In this document: piece after piece, positions 8,957-17,302 of the stretch
Numbering within the stretch: position 1 is the first letter of the stretch
Layout: the number at the start of each line of letters is the position of its first letter
Source: Chloroflexota bacterium
GTDB lineage: Bacteria > Chloroflexota > JAJPGV01
Direction of reading: 5' to 3'
NCBI GenBank assembly: GCA_021325635.1
Contig: JAJPGV010000015.1
Location: forward strand, 62,001-126,000
DNA length: 64,000 nt
Notes under the pieces: model-generated
What the model was told of the DNA's origin: nothing
The model's database searches: none
Seen by the model: the letters and a program-made list of their open reading frames with translations, nothing else
Program-made: the position numbers and the translations under genes

Positions 8957-9179
8957 GCCACACGCCCCTCAGTCGAACGGCCGCCGCAGGCTGGGCCCCG
9001 CGCAGCCGGCAGCAGCACCAGCACTCATTGCCAACGCTCATTGCCAGCTTCGGACCTGGTTCATGAAACGCCCATCAACATGAGGCGAACGCCTCGGAAA
9101 CGAAGCCAACAGGCTGTGTCTGGGTAGTCACGCTGTCGCGTTGCACGATACTGGTGTTTGGACCGAGGCTTGTGCGGTG

Positions 9180-11840
9180 CTAGGACGGAGCCGCATCAGG
9201 CGGCTGGATATCCAGAGGCTCATCAAACCCTGAGTAACGATCGGCCATGAAGTGCTGGGCCGCCTGCATCTGAGCCTGAAGCACGAGTCCATCCGGCCTC
9301 ACGGAGAGGCGAAACCAGCTGGGTGTTAGACCATCCAGCTCGACAAACGACAGCGCCTGAGTCCCGGTTCCATCCACCACGTCCCGGCCAGTGAGATAGA
9401 CGGATTGAGCCGGCAGGGCGTCCCACATGAACGAGGGCATTTTCAACGCCTCAGTGGCCGCGTCCGTTACCCACGGCTGGTCAGGCGAAGGCCGGTTGAA
9501 GCGCATCAGGCCGATAGACATGAGCTGCTCGCCGCTGGCGGTTTGGGCGCTGAGGCGGTCAGGCGCTTGCTCGAGGTAGCTGGTCTTCAGCCCAGGATTG
9601 CCCGGCCCGACCATCTCATCGATACGAACACTCTTCAGCTGACCCATCCGCGCCTGAACCCGCCCGAGCAGTTGCGTGCCATCGACCGCTGGGAGGACCG
9701 GAACCTGGAATTCGGCTGCAGCGTCGGGGTCTTCGCCGACCTGCACCCGGACCTGCTCGCCGCCAGCCAGCTGCGCGTCGCCAAGCCGGCATGTTGGAGC
9801 ACACTGCCGGAGCGGGACTGTTCGACCATCGATCGAGAGCGCTACCGAGGCGGCGCCAGCAGCCTTCTGGCCGTCCTTGGGCAAGATGTAGACCAGGAGA
9901 CGATTGTTCCCTGGCTGCCCCGGCCGCAGGGTTAGCCCAACCAAGGTATCCGCGGCGACACCAGCCAATGACAGATCGCCTGCCTGAGGCACGGCTGAGG
10001 TGACGGCCACGGCCTGACCCGTATCATCAGGAACAGCTGCCAAGCCGTTCGCTCCTGCCCTGACGGCCAGCGCGAAATCAGTCCGACGGTCGAACTCACC
10101 CGGTGTGCGAATCAAGAGCTGTGCTCCCCAGGCACCGGCAATGCTCAGGGCATCGCTCAGTGTGGCGTAAACACCAGGCCCGGCTGAGCTGAGGTCGACC
10201 ACCGCCGGGCCGGTGCCGGTGTTTGCAGGCTGGAGCTGCAGCTCGACCTTCTCGGCATCAGTGACGGGCTGACCATTTCGGGTGAGGGTGACCTGGAGCT
10301 CGTTCGGCCCCGCGACCAGGGGCTGGACCTGGACTGCTACGTGGATGCCGCTGACATCCCGTGAAACGGTCTGTGTTCCGGCTGCGCGCCCGCCGGGCGG
10401 AGGCAGATTCGCCAGCAGGCTGGCAGCGGCAAGAATACCGATACCGAGGAACGCTTCAGCCGGCAGGCTGCGAGAGAACCACCTGCGTCCGCTGGCCGCC
10501 GCCGCCAATTCCGGGCTCTTCAGCAGGGGCAGAAGGACGAACCGATGCTCTGCCGCCAAGGCCAGGGCCGCGATGAAGATTGCCGTCTTGGCCACCAACG
10601 CCCAGCCGTAGCCCGTCGACAGGAGGTTGCTCAGGCTCTCGAGCTGCACGCTGGCCATGATCAATCCGCTCAGACCGAGTCCACCGGCGGCGATGAGCGC
10701 CACCCGCGCGAACCGGCTCACCACCGAATGCACCGCCCCATCGGGCCCGCCGAGTGTGGATTCGACGGTCGATCGGACGTTCGTAGGCAACACGGCCAGT
10801 GCGAGCATGGCCAGCCCACCAACCCACACGCTACCCAGCGCGAGATGGAGCCAATCCACCATCACGAAGAGCGCAGGGAACGAGGTGACCGCCAGCGCGT
10901 GGCTGGTGAGGGTCAGCAGCAGCAGTTGCACCGAAGCGGCAGCCGGAAGCAGCCCGCCCCGGCCCACTACGACGAGGGCGTGCCGCTGCATGGCGATGGC
11001 CGCGGCGGCTCCGAGGGACCGATGCGTCCAATTGGGTTCGACGCCGGCAGCTGCACACAGAAGGACGACGGCGACGAAGCACCGGGCCAGCAGCAAGAGG
11101 CCCAGAGGGGTCGTTAAGGTGATCTCCACGTCGGCGATGCTTGCCACCTGGGTAGAACGCCACACCTGGTCGACGACCGCGGCGCAGGAGGCCAGAACCC
11201 CGAGCGCGGCCAGGCTTCGTGACAAGCGCCGGCCGCGGAGGGCAACTGCCTCGATCCACTCGCCGGTTCGGCTGCCGGTATCCCGTTGCCACACGAAGGC
11301 TCGCCGCAGCACCACCGGTTCGAAGAAGATGACGCCGAAGAGCAGCACGAACGCAACGTCGTTGAGCCAGCGGGTAAGCGCCGCCGACCAGCTCACCGTG
11401 GCCTGCTTGGCGCTCGTCGGCGCCGCGATCTGTGCCGTGTCTGCGGCAGGGCCCACGCCAAAGCCGAAGCTCCCGCCTGTCACGTGGCCGTCCACCGCCG
11501 ATGTGGTCTGCCAGCTCACCGTGTAGGTGCCATTCGGCAATCCGGGCTGCACGGCCTCGACCAAGGTCTGCGGGTTGTCGATGGGCGCATTCGGATTGCC
11601 CGTATCCACCCGCTGCCCGTGCTCATTCAGTATCTGGATCGTGCTAAGCCGCGGCTCAGGCCGTTCACTGAACCACAGCTGGACTTGCGTTGGGGCGACG
11701 GGAGAGCTGCTATCGGCAGCGGGCTGGGCAGATACCAGGTTGGCGTGAGCTTCGGCGCTGAGCGGCGCCAGCCACAGCGCTCCGGCCGTGATGACCGCAG
11801 CAGCGGCCGCTCGCCGCAGCGCCTTGACCCATTCGACCAT
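9180..11840 (-). CDS. CopC-CopD fusion copper import/resistance protein with C-terminal extension
   Basis: An 886-residue envelope protein. Residues 1-31 are a signal peptide whose predicted cleavage leaves His32 as the mature N-terminus, as required for the Cu(II) site of CopC. The CopC domain runs to about 130 and carries the DGH motif. A CopD-type membrane domain (about eight helices, residues about 155-480) follows. The last roughly 400 residues are extracellular beta-rich sequence ending in a stretch resembling lipoprotein-carrier folds. CopC/CopD pairs move copper across the membrane. The gene has its own operator and promoter just upstream (11861-11926). Fusions of CopC and CopD are common in Gram-positives (YcnJ), but the long tail is unusual. 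Confidence 0.9.
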   Translation of the reverse strand: MVEWVKALRRAAAAAVITAGALWLAPLSAEAHANLVSAQPAADSSSPVAPTQVQLWFSERPEPRLSTIQILNEHGQRVDTGNPNAPIDNPQTLVEAVQPGLPNGTYTVSWQTTSAVDGHVTGGSFGFGVGPAADTAQIAAPTSAKQATVSWSAALTRWLNDVAFVLLFGVIFFEPVVLRRAFVWQRDTGSRTGEWIEAVALRGRRLSRSLAALGVLASCAAVVDQVWRSTQVASIADVEITLTTPLGLLLLARCFVAVVLLCAAAGVEPNWTHRSLGAAAAIAMQRHALVVVGRGGLLPAAASVQLLLLTLTSHALAVTSFPALFVMVDWLHLALGSVWVGGLAMLALAVLPTNVRSTVESTLGGPDGAVHSVVSRFARVALIAAGGLGLSGLIMASVQLESLSNLLSTGYGWALVAKTAIFIAALALAAEHRFVLLPLLKSPELAAAASGRRWFSRSLPAEAFLGIGILAAASLLANLPPPGGRAAGTQTVSRDVSGIHVAVQVQPLVAGPNELQVTLTRNGQPVTDAEKVELQLQPANTGTGPAVVDLSSAGPGVYATLSDALSIAGAWGAQLLIRTPGEFDRRTDFALAVRAGANGLAAVPDDTGQAVAVTSAVPQAGDLSLAGVAADTLVGLTLRPGQPGNNRLLVYILPKDGQKAAGAASVALSIDGRTVPLRQCAPTCRLGDAQLAGGEQVRVQVGEDPDAAAEFQVPVLPAVDGTQLLGRVQARMGQLKSVRIDEMVGPGNPGLKTSYLEQAPDRLSAQTASGEQLMSIGLMRFNRPSPDQPWVTDAATEALKMPSFMWDALPAQSVYLTGRDVVDGTGTQALSFVELDGLTPSWFRLSVRPDGLVLQAQMQAAQHFMADRYSGFDEPLDIQPPDAAPS

Positions 11841-11860
11841 TGCAAGATCCTCTTGCCTTC

Positions 11861-11926
11861 AGCCTATGGCGACGATCTGGCAGTCCGCTGGCGCCGGCAA
11901 TCTGCAAACTGGCAGTTGTCTGGCAC
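11861..11926 (-). promoter_or_regulatory. Four-repeat operator plus -10 element upstream of the CopC-CopD gene
   Basis: Read on the minus strand toward the gene, four 7-mers occur in order: GTGCCAG, 4 nt, CTGCCAG, 14 nt, GCGCCAG, 4 nt, CTGCCAG (11926 down to 11877). Ten bases further is TAGGCT (11866-11861), a -10-like hexamer typical of high-GC bacteria. AGAGGA then lies 7 bases before the ATG at 11840. The 11-base repeat period matches PhoB/OmpR-family boxes. The same layout recurs at 13017-13082. Confidence 0.72.
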
Positions 11927-11942
11927 GAATTCCACCAATGCA

Positions 11943-11972
11943 AAGGGCAGCTGCCCTTACGCAGCTGCCCTT
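11943..11972. terminator. Strong hairpin terminator after the cupredoxin gene
   Basis: A perfect 12-base-pair stem (AAGGGCAGCTGC with GCAGCTGCCCTT) encloses a 6-base loop, 38 bases beyond the cupredoxin stop and before the CopC-CopD operator. It separates the two transcription units. No long U-run follows, so efficiency is uncertain. Confidence 0.65.
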
Positions 11973-12009
11973 CTCGAGGTCGAGCCGGACAAGCCCGGCC
12001 AGCACCCGC

Positions 12010-12516
12010 TTATGAGCTCGCGGCAGCGTCCCCATTGTCGGCGGTCAGGCCCTGGCTGCCGGAGGCGCCATCGGTGACGACGAACGTACCTTTCATCCCG
12101 GCATCAGCGTGGCCAGGCTGGTCGCACTGGAAACTGTAGGTGCCCGCTGTCGTAGGCACAAACGTCACCGTGGACGTGTCGCCCTTATCGAAGTCGACGT
12201 CCAGCACGCCCTGTGCGGCGTTATCAACCTGCTCCTGAGGGTCGTTATCGGCCTGAACATAGGTCAGCTGGCTGATGGGAATGTCAGACTTGACGTCGTG
12301 ATCGAGCTGACCAAGGTTCGTGATGGTGAGCTGGACAGGCTGTCCGACGACCATCTGAATGCTGTTCGGCGTGAACGATAGGTCAGCTGCAGTGAGCGCA
12401 ATCTGCTGCGGCCCATCAGCCAGCGCGATAGGACTCAAGCTGAGCAGCCCGGCCAGAGCCGTCCCGGAGGCGATTCCCACGACAGCCAGCAGCCGCGACA
12501 TCTTGTAGGTAGTCAA
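12010..12516 (-). CDS. Secreted cupredoxin-domain protein (type 1 copper site)
   Basis: A 168-residue protein with an N-terminal signal peptide ending near ALA33, followed by one cupredoxin fold. All four type-1 copper ligands can be placed: His73 (LDHDV), Cys131, His136 and Met141 (CDQPGHADAGM). This is a plastocyanin/azurin-like electron carrier or copper-binding protein outside the membrane. It lies between the CopC-CopD gene and the receiver/two-component genes, which points to copper handling or copper-dependent respiration. An AAGGAGAA-type ribosome site lies just before the ATG. It does not carry the four-repeat operator found at its neighbours. Confidence 0.88.
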   Translation of the reverse strand: MTTYKMSRLLAVVGIASGTALAGLLSLSPIALADGPQQIALTAADLSFTPNSIQMVVGQPVQLTITNLGQLDHDVKSDIPISQLTYVQADNDPQEQVDNAAQGVLDVDFDKGDTSTVTFVPTTAGTYSFQCDQPGHADAGMKGTFVVTDGASGSQGLTADNGDAAASS

Positions 12517-12622
12517 CGTTCTTCTCCTTCACATTTCCGTTGGTTTGCAAGCTTCTTTTTCGGGCTATTCGAGCCTTCTGAGGATGGGGTGCTCACGGCC
12601 GAGCGCAGAGCGATCGGGTCAT

Positions 12623-12994
12623 TCACACCTCCATCAACGGACATTCAGGGGTGCCGCTCCCAACGATCGAGCAGATCCGTGCCAGCAGCCCTTCGGCATC
12701 GAAGGGATATGGCAAGCAGCCGTCCACGGGAAAGCGCCGCACGTCGGCCTCAGTGGCTCCGAGCAGCAGGGTTGGGATGCGCTTTGCCCGGCTTGCCAGC
12801 AGGGCGGGCACCTCGCGGCCATTGCAGTAGACGTCCGCCACCGAGAGCAGCACGACGTCCGGTTGATGCCGGGCGGCCAGAGCGGCGGCTTCCCACGGGC
12901 TGCCCGCCTCGACCAGCCCTATTCCGCCCGCCGCAAGCATGGGACGGATCGCCGCCCGCATCGCTTCGTCCTCATCCTGTAAGAGCACTTTCAC
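12623..12994 (-). CDS. Degenerate (phospho-acceptor-less) receiver-domain protein
   Basis: A 123-residue receiver-like domain. The acidic cluster QDEDE (residues 6-10) and the beta-3 strand PDVVLL are present. The position of the phosphorylated aspartate is Ser51 (LLSVADV), so it probably cannot be phosphorylated in the usual way. I take the GTG at 12994 as start because GAAGGAG lies 8 bases upstream; the frame extends to 13096 without domain sequence. The gene lies directly downstream of the OmpR-type regulator and carries the same four-repeat operator as the CopC-CopD gene. It is likely a phosphorylation-independent partner of the nearby two-component system. That role is inference. Confidence 0.7.
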   Translation of the reverse strand: MKVLLQDEDEAMRAAIRPMLAAGGIGLVEAGSPWEAAALAARHQPDVVLLSVADVYCNGREVPALLASRAKRIPTLLLGATEADVRRFPVDGCLPYPFDAEGLLARICSIVGSGTPECPLMEV

Positions 12995-13016
12995 GTCATT
13001 TACTCCTTCTGCCTTG

Positions 13017-13082
13017 ACCTTACGCGCGCCCGCTGGCAGCACGCTGGCAGCGAGGGAGTCAAATCTGGCAGCTGTCTGGCGG
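13017..13082 (-). promoter_or_regulatory. Four-repeat operator plus -10 element upstream of the degenerate receiver gene
   Basis: On the minus strand: CCGCCAG, 4 nt, CTGCCAG, 14 nt, CTGCCAG, 4 nt, CTGCCAG (13082 down to 13033). Ten bases on is TAAGGT (13022-13017) as a -10, then GAAGGAG and the GTG at 12994. Spacing between all repeats and to the -10 is identical to the element at 11861-11926. Confidence 0.72.
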
Positions 13083-13111
13083 CGGAGAGCGCCCATCGGG
13101 AGGCAGGTGGG

Positions 13112-13804
13112 CTACTGCTTGGCGAACGAGTAGCCGACGCCGCGCTTCGTCAGGATGTATCGCGGCGAGGAGGGATTGTCCTCGAGCTTGTCGCGCAAGC
13201 GCCGGACGGCAGTGTGCAACAGCTCAGGCTCGCCGCTGTATTCAGCCCCCCACACGCGATGCAGCAGCTCATCATGCACTAAGACCCGGCCAGCGTTGGT
13301 CGCGAGCTCGGTCAGGAGACGGTATTCGAGCGCGCCCAGATCCAGCTCACGCCCGCCGACGGTGACCCGGTGCTGCTCGAAGTCGATGGTCAGGACTCCG
13401 GACCGAAAGAACGACCCCGTAGCCGCAGCCCTGCCAGCCCGCGTCCGCCGGAGAACAGCTTCGACACGCGCCAGCAGCTCATCCGGGCTGAACGGCTTGG
13501 TCACATAGTCGTCCGCGCCCATCTGCAGCCCTTGAATCTTGTGGCTCGCTTCGGCTTTCGCTGTCAGCATGATGATGGGCACGGGAGAGTACTCACGCAC
13601 GCGGCGGCAGAATTCGTAGCCATCCATGCGGGGCATCATGAGGTCCAGGATGATCAGATCCGGCTGCTCGGATTCCAAGAGGTTGAGCGCGCTCAGACCG
13701 TCAGCTGCCTGCAGTACCCGATAGCCTCGGTGGGTGAGGTTGAGCTCGACCAGCTCGCGATAGCGGCGCTCATCATCGACCATGAGCACTGTCGCCTTGG
13801 TCAT
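13112..13804 (-). CDS. OmpR/PhoB-family response regulator
   Basis: A 230-residue two-domain regulator: receiver with the acidic pair Asp10-Asp11, phospho-acceptor Asp54 (IILDLMMP) and Lys in the TKPF motif, then a winged-helix DNA-binding domain ending in TKRGVGYSF. Its ATG overlaps the TGA of the sensor kinase gene by 4 bases, so the pair is co-translated. The PhoB-like direct repeats found immediately downstream (13033-13082) and before the CopC-CopD gene are the obvious candidate targets, because this family binds 7-mers at 11-base spacing. The signal is unknown; copper or redox stress is suggested by the neighbours. Confidence 0.93.
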   Translation of the reverse strand: MTKATVLMVDDERRYRELVELNLTHRGYRVLQAADGLSALNLLESEQPDLIILDLMMPRMDGYEFCRRVREYSPVPIIMLTAKAEASHKIQGLQMGADDYVTKPFSPDELLARVEAVLRRTRAGRAAATGSFFRSGVLTIDFEQHRVTVGGRELDLGALEYRLLTELATNAGRVLVHDELLHRVWGAEYSGEPELLHTAVRRLRDKLEDNPSSPRYILTKRGVGYSFAKQ

Positions 13805-16089
13805 GCTTGCTTCCTGGATAGCCCAACCGTGTGCTTGCGCAGCAAACCCGCGGAGCCCCGACGGGCTGGCGCAACCGGCAGCGTGAACCTAATGGCCATG
13901 CCTGGCGCCTCCGCCGACTGCCCGCCTGCTGCGGGACTTTCCGCCCAGATCCGGCCGCCGTGGGCTTCCACAATGCCCCTGCAGATAGCCAGCCCCAGGC
14001 CGCTCCCACCTATCCCGCGTTCGCGAGCAGCCTGCCCACGATAGAAGCGCTGAAACAATGCGGGGAGCTCGCCGGCCGAAACGCCCAGCCCTTCATCGAT
14101 AACACTCACGGTAACCTCGTCGCTCGTCTGGTGAGCCTTAACGGCAATGTGTCCGCCGTTGGGCGAGTACTTGATGGCGTTGTCGAGCAGGTTGTAAAGC
14201 ACCTGTTCGACGCGGCGAGCATCGGCCCAGACGGCTGGAAGTGAGGCCGGCACAAGCATCAGGAAATGATGGCGGCCCTCACTGCGCAGACGGCTGCGCT
14301 CGATGGCGGCATGCACCAGCGGTCGCAGTCTCGTTTGCGTAGGTGACACGCTCAGTGTGCCCGCGCCGATTTTGGTCATGTCGAGAAGGTTGCCCACGAG
14401 CTCCTCCAGCTCGTCGCTGGCCGCGGCGATGACCTCCAGGCAGTGCCTGGTTGTTTGCGGGTCATTCGGTGCATCGGGCAGGAGCGGCGTCAGCGCATAT
14501 CCCTTGATGAAGCCAAGCGGTGTCCGCAGCTCGTGCGAGACCGTGGAGAGGAACTCGTCTTTGAGCCGGCTCAGCTCTTCCTCGGCGGAGATGTCGCGCA
14601 ATACATGCACGACGCCTGCAATATGGCCGTCGTGATCGCGGATGGCAGAGCGTGTGACCGCAACGTGCACTTCGCGCCCCTCGCGGGTACGGATCACCTC
14701 TTTGCTGACGCCGAGCTGCGGTGGATTGGCGAGTAGGGGACAAGCAGCCCGGCACTCGGAGGGCGGTCCTTTGGCCGCGCAGATCAACTCACAGGCCGCG
14801 CGGCCCACGACCTCGTCCTTGCTCCAGCCCGTCAGCACCGAAGCGGCCGGATTGAACGCCGTGATGTGCAACGCCATGTCGGTCGTGACCACTGCGTCAG
14901 CCATGGAGCCCACGATGCCTTCGTAACGACTCTTCTCGATCGCTAGATCGGTCAGCGCCGTCTGCAGATCGGTCCGCATGTCATCAAACGCCTCCGCCAG
15001 AACGCGCACCTCGCCCTCGCCTTCGTGAGGGATGGGAGTGGAGAGGTCGCCACTCGCAATTCGTCGGCTGGCCGATGTCAGGGCCTCAATAGGCAGGGCC
15101 ACCCCACGGGTCGTCAGCCACACCAGCCCCAGCGCAAGCAGCAGTGTGATGCCGCCAAACAGCAAGATCTGGTGCTGCCACTGATTGGCATCGGCGGACA
15201 GTTCCGCTTCAGAGCCGCCAAGAGCCAGCCCCCAGGGAACGTTGTCCAGCGGCACGAAAGCCATCACGTGCAGCTGCCCCGTATCGCCTTGATCGCTCAT
15301 GGCCATCGCCCGGGTTGCGCCGATGCCGCTCTGATGCTTGGCAAGCAGTGGACCGTAGAAGTCCGGATGCTCGCCCGGACCGAGGGCATGATCAGGCTCC
15401 GATGAAGCCACCACCCGACCGTATTGATCGACCAGCTCGGCGTGGCCGGTCTTGGCCAGCCCCCGGGCGCTGGCCACCAGATCGCTCATAAGACCCTGCG
15501 CGGGAGAGATGACTTCCCCAATGACGCCGACCGGCTGTTCGTCCACGTCCATGAGCGGCACGCTCAGGATGGCGGCTGGCTGGCCTGCTAGGGCATGAAC
15601 GCCTGACGCATAGCGCTGGCCGGTGCGGGCCGGCGTCAGCACATCAGGGTATGCATGGACGTAGGCTTGGAGCGGACCGCCATCGAGCGCATTCGACCAC
15701 AACAGGTTGCCGGCCGGATCGAGCATGAACGCGGTGCTCACGAACGACTCCGGCTGACCGAGCGCATCGAACAGGATCCGGCGCTGCTCGGTGACGTCAC
15801 CGTTCGCTTGCGAAACGAGCGCACCGGCTCGTTCGAGCCGCTCGAACTGCTCGTCGACTTCAGAATCGAGAAAGCCGGCTGTTGATTTGGTGATGCTCAG
15901 CCACTGGTTGACGGTCCTCTGCTTGCCGTCCTGCGCGATAGCCGCACCGAGCAGGCCGAACAACGTGAAGATGATCACGAGCCCGACCAGGACCAAGCCA
16001 CCAATCTGCCACCGTAAAGGCAGTCCTGAGAACCGCCTCAGCAGTCGTCCGGCGCGCTGAGCGACCGCCATCGTGCTCGTCATGGTCAT
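13801..16089 (-). CDS. Membrane sensor histidine kinase (Cache-HAMP-PAS-HisKA-HATPase)
   Basis: A 762-residue kinase. An N-terminal membrane helix (LVLVGLVIIFTLFGLLGAAI) is followed by a roughly 260-residue extracytoplasmic Cache-type sensor, a second membrane helix, HAMP, a PAS domain, the H-box [17 protein letters not shown] and ATP-lid motifs (GLGVSAGE, GIGGSGLGLAICRGI). The PAS domain carries a cysteine cluster (CELICAAKGPPSECRAACPL), which may bind a metal, a cluster or sense redox state. The frame is open to 16191. I prefer the ATG at 16089 because a GGGG-containing site lies 8 bases upstream. It is coupled to the OmpR-type regulator. The 245 bases beyond the start show no gene. Confidence 0.92.
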   Translation of the reverse strand: MTMTSTMAVAQRAGRLLRRFSGLPLRWQIGGLVLVGLVIIFTLFGLLGAAIAQDGKQRTVNQWLSITKSTAGFLDSEVDEQFERLERAGALVSQANGDVTEQRRILFDALGQPESFVSTAFMLDPAGNLLWSNALDGGPLQAYVHAYPDVLTPARTGQRYASGVHALAGQPAAILSVPLMDVDEQPVGVIGEVISPAQGLMSDLVASARGLAKTGHAELVDQYGRVVASSEPDHALGPGEHPDFYGPLLAKHQSGIGATRAMAMSDQGDTGQLHVMAFVPLDNVPWGLALGGSEAELSADANQWQHQILLFGGITLLLALGLVWLTTRGVALPIEALTSASRRIASGDLSTPIPHEGEGEVRVLAEAFDDMRTDLQTALTDLAIEKSRYEGIVGSMADAVVTTDMALHITAFNPAASVLTGWSKDEVVGRAACELICAAKGPPSECRAACPLLANPPQLGVSKEVIRTREGREVHVAVTRSAIRDHDGHIAGVVHVLRDISAEEELSRLKDEFLSTVSHELRTPLGFIKGYALTPLLPDAPNDPQTTRHCLEVIAAASDELEELVGNLLDMTKIGAGTLSVSPTQTRLRPLVHAAIERSRLRSEGRHHFLMLVPASLPAVWADARRVEQVLYNLLDNAIKYSPNGGHIAVKAHQTSDEVTVSVIDEGLGVSAGELPALFQRFYRGQAARERGIGGSGLGLAICRGIVEAHGGRIWAESPAAGGQSAEAPGMAIRFTLPVAPARRGSAGLLRKHTVGLSRKQA

Positions 16090-16334
16090 GCGGTCGACCC
16101 CACACCGTCCCCACGCAAACGTGTTTGGTCCACGATGCCTAAGTCTGAGCTGAACGCCGGCAGGCGGACCCGAACGCGGCATGAACATCACGTAAACAAC
16201 GCGTCCAGGGAGTCACAACAGCTGCGTGGCACCGCCGGCAGCATCACCTGTCACCGAGCCACGACCTGCCGAGAGCCCGGCGGGACCCAGCCAGCAGAAG
16301 CCGGTGCCGCACTCCGGCAGCGCTAGGGAATCGG

Positions 16335-17213
16335 TCAGCCTCGAGGAGAGGGATTCGAGTTAGAAGCCGGCGCCGGTTGCGACTGGCCGGGCGCGGTCCT
16401 CTGACGCTGGCTGGAGAAGGTGGCCATGTACGCTTCCAGGTCGCTCAGATCCGCGTTGGAGATCTGGTCGGGGCCATAAGCCGGCATTCCCGACCTGCCC
16501 CGGCGAATAGCGCCCGTTTCCCCGGCACCCCTGAGCGCCAGATTGGCCGGCGCGTTGCCAACCGCGCCGTGGCAGTCCGCACAGCCTTGCGCGAAATAGA
16601 CGGCGGCGCCTCGCTGCACGGCGTTGCCCGCCGGATCGGCCTGCTCGAGCTGGGCTTTGGTCGTCTGCGGAATCTGAACGGCCTGCGTCTGCCCGTTCTG
16701 CAGAGCGCGCAAGTAGCTGACCAGCGACCAGACGTCCTGGTCGCTGTACTGACTGCCGAAGCCAGGCATGCCGGTGAAGCTCAACCCATGCTTGGTAATC
16801 CAGAACAGCTCCGCATCACTCTTCTCGCGCGCGTTCTCAGTCGTGAGATCCGTAGCAGGCGGATAGGTGGCCCTACCCAGCACGCCATTGCCTTTGCCAT
16901 CGGCCCCGTGGCATGAGGCACATGAGCCGGTGTACGCGTCACGTCCTGCCAGAACGGCGCGCTGGTTGTTGCCCAGCGGGTTGGTCGCATTCCCCGACTG
17001 GAAGCGTCCCGCGAGGGACACTACGGCGCTGCCGTAGGCAGACTCCAGCGGCAGGTCCTGACGGTGCAGCAGTACCAGAGGCGCGCCGACGATCAACACC
17101 GCGCCCAGCGTCACGACCGCACCGAGCACAGCCGCCAGAACGACCGGCCGGCGGCCAGGACGGGGCTTTGACACGGCCGCTCGGGCTCCGCCAGCGTTCA
17201 AGCTGCCTTCCAT
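16335..17213 (-). CDS. Membrane-anchored diheme cytochrome c
   Basis: A 292-residue protein with one N-terminal membrane anchor (about 23-48) and two cytochrome c domains. Heme-binding motifs are CASCH (98-102) and CADCH (211-215). Likely distal methionines are Met149 (TGMPGFG) and Met243 (SGMPAYG). The tail is rich in Pro, Ser and Gln. Such proteins shuttle electrons between a quinol-oxidising complex and a terminal oxidase or another acceptor on the outer membrane face. I use the ATG at 17213 with a GGGGG stretch 7 bases upstream; an in-frame GTG at 17255 would add 14 residues. It is divergent from a two-component pair that may regulate it. Confidence 0.92.
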   Translation of the reverse strand: MEGSLNAGGARAAVSKPRPGRRPVVLAAVLGAVVTLGAVLIVGAPLVLLHRQDLPLESAYGSAVVSLAGRFQSGNATNPLGNNQRAVLAGRDAYTGSCASCHGADGKGNGVLGRATYPPATDLTTENAREKSDAELFWITKHGLSFTGMPGFGSQYSDQDVWSLVSYLRALQNGQTQAVQIPQTTKAQLEQADPAGNAVQRGAAVYFAQGCADCHGAVGNAPANLALRGAGETGAIRRGRSGMPAYGPDQISNADLSDLEAYMATFSSQRQRTAPGQSQPAPASNSNPSPRG

Positions 17214-17262
17214 TCCACAACCCCCAGACCGACCTGCACCAGACAAGCCTCGCACCAGAACA

Positions 17263-17289
17263 TTGGAAGAACATAAGAGTCGCTATAGT
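17263..17289 (+). promoter_or_regulatory. Putative promoter for the second two-component operon
   Basis: TTGGAA (17263-17268) and TATAGT (17284-17289) are spaced by 15 bases, slightly short. The ATG at 17303 is 13 bases past the -10 and has no Shine-Dalgarno, so the transcript would be leaderless or nearly so. Confidence 0.45.
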
Positions 17290-17302
17290 CCGCCCGAACG
17301 CT

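Noticed and set aside
9082-9096. GAGGC/GCCTC hairpin after the CopC-CopD gene
   Set aside because: Only five base pairs and about 85 bases past the stop; too weak to call a terminator.
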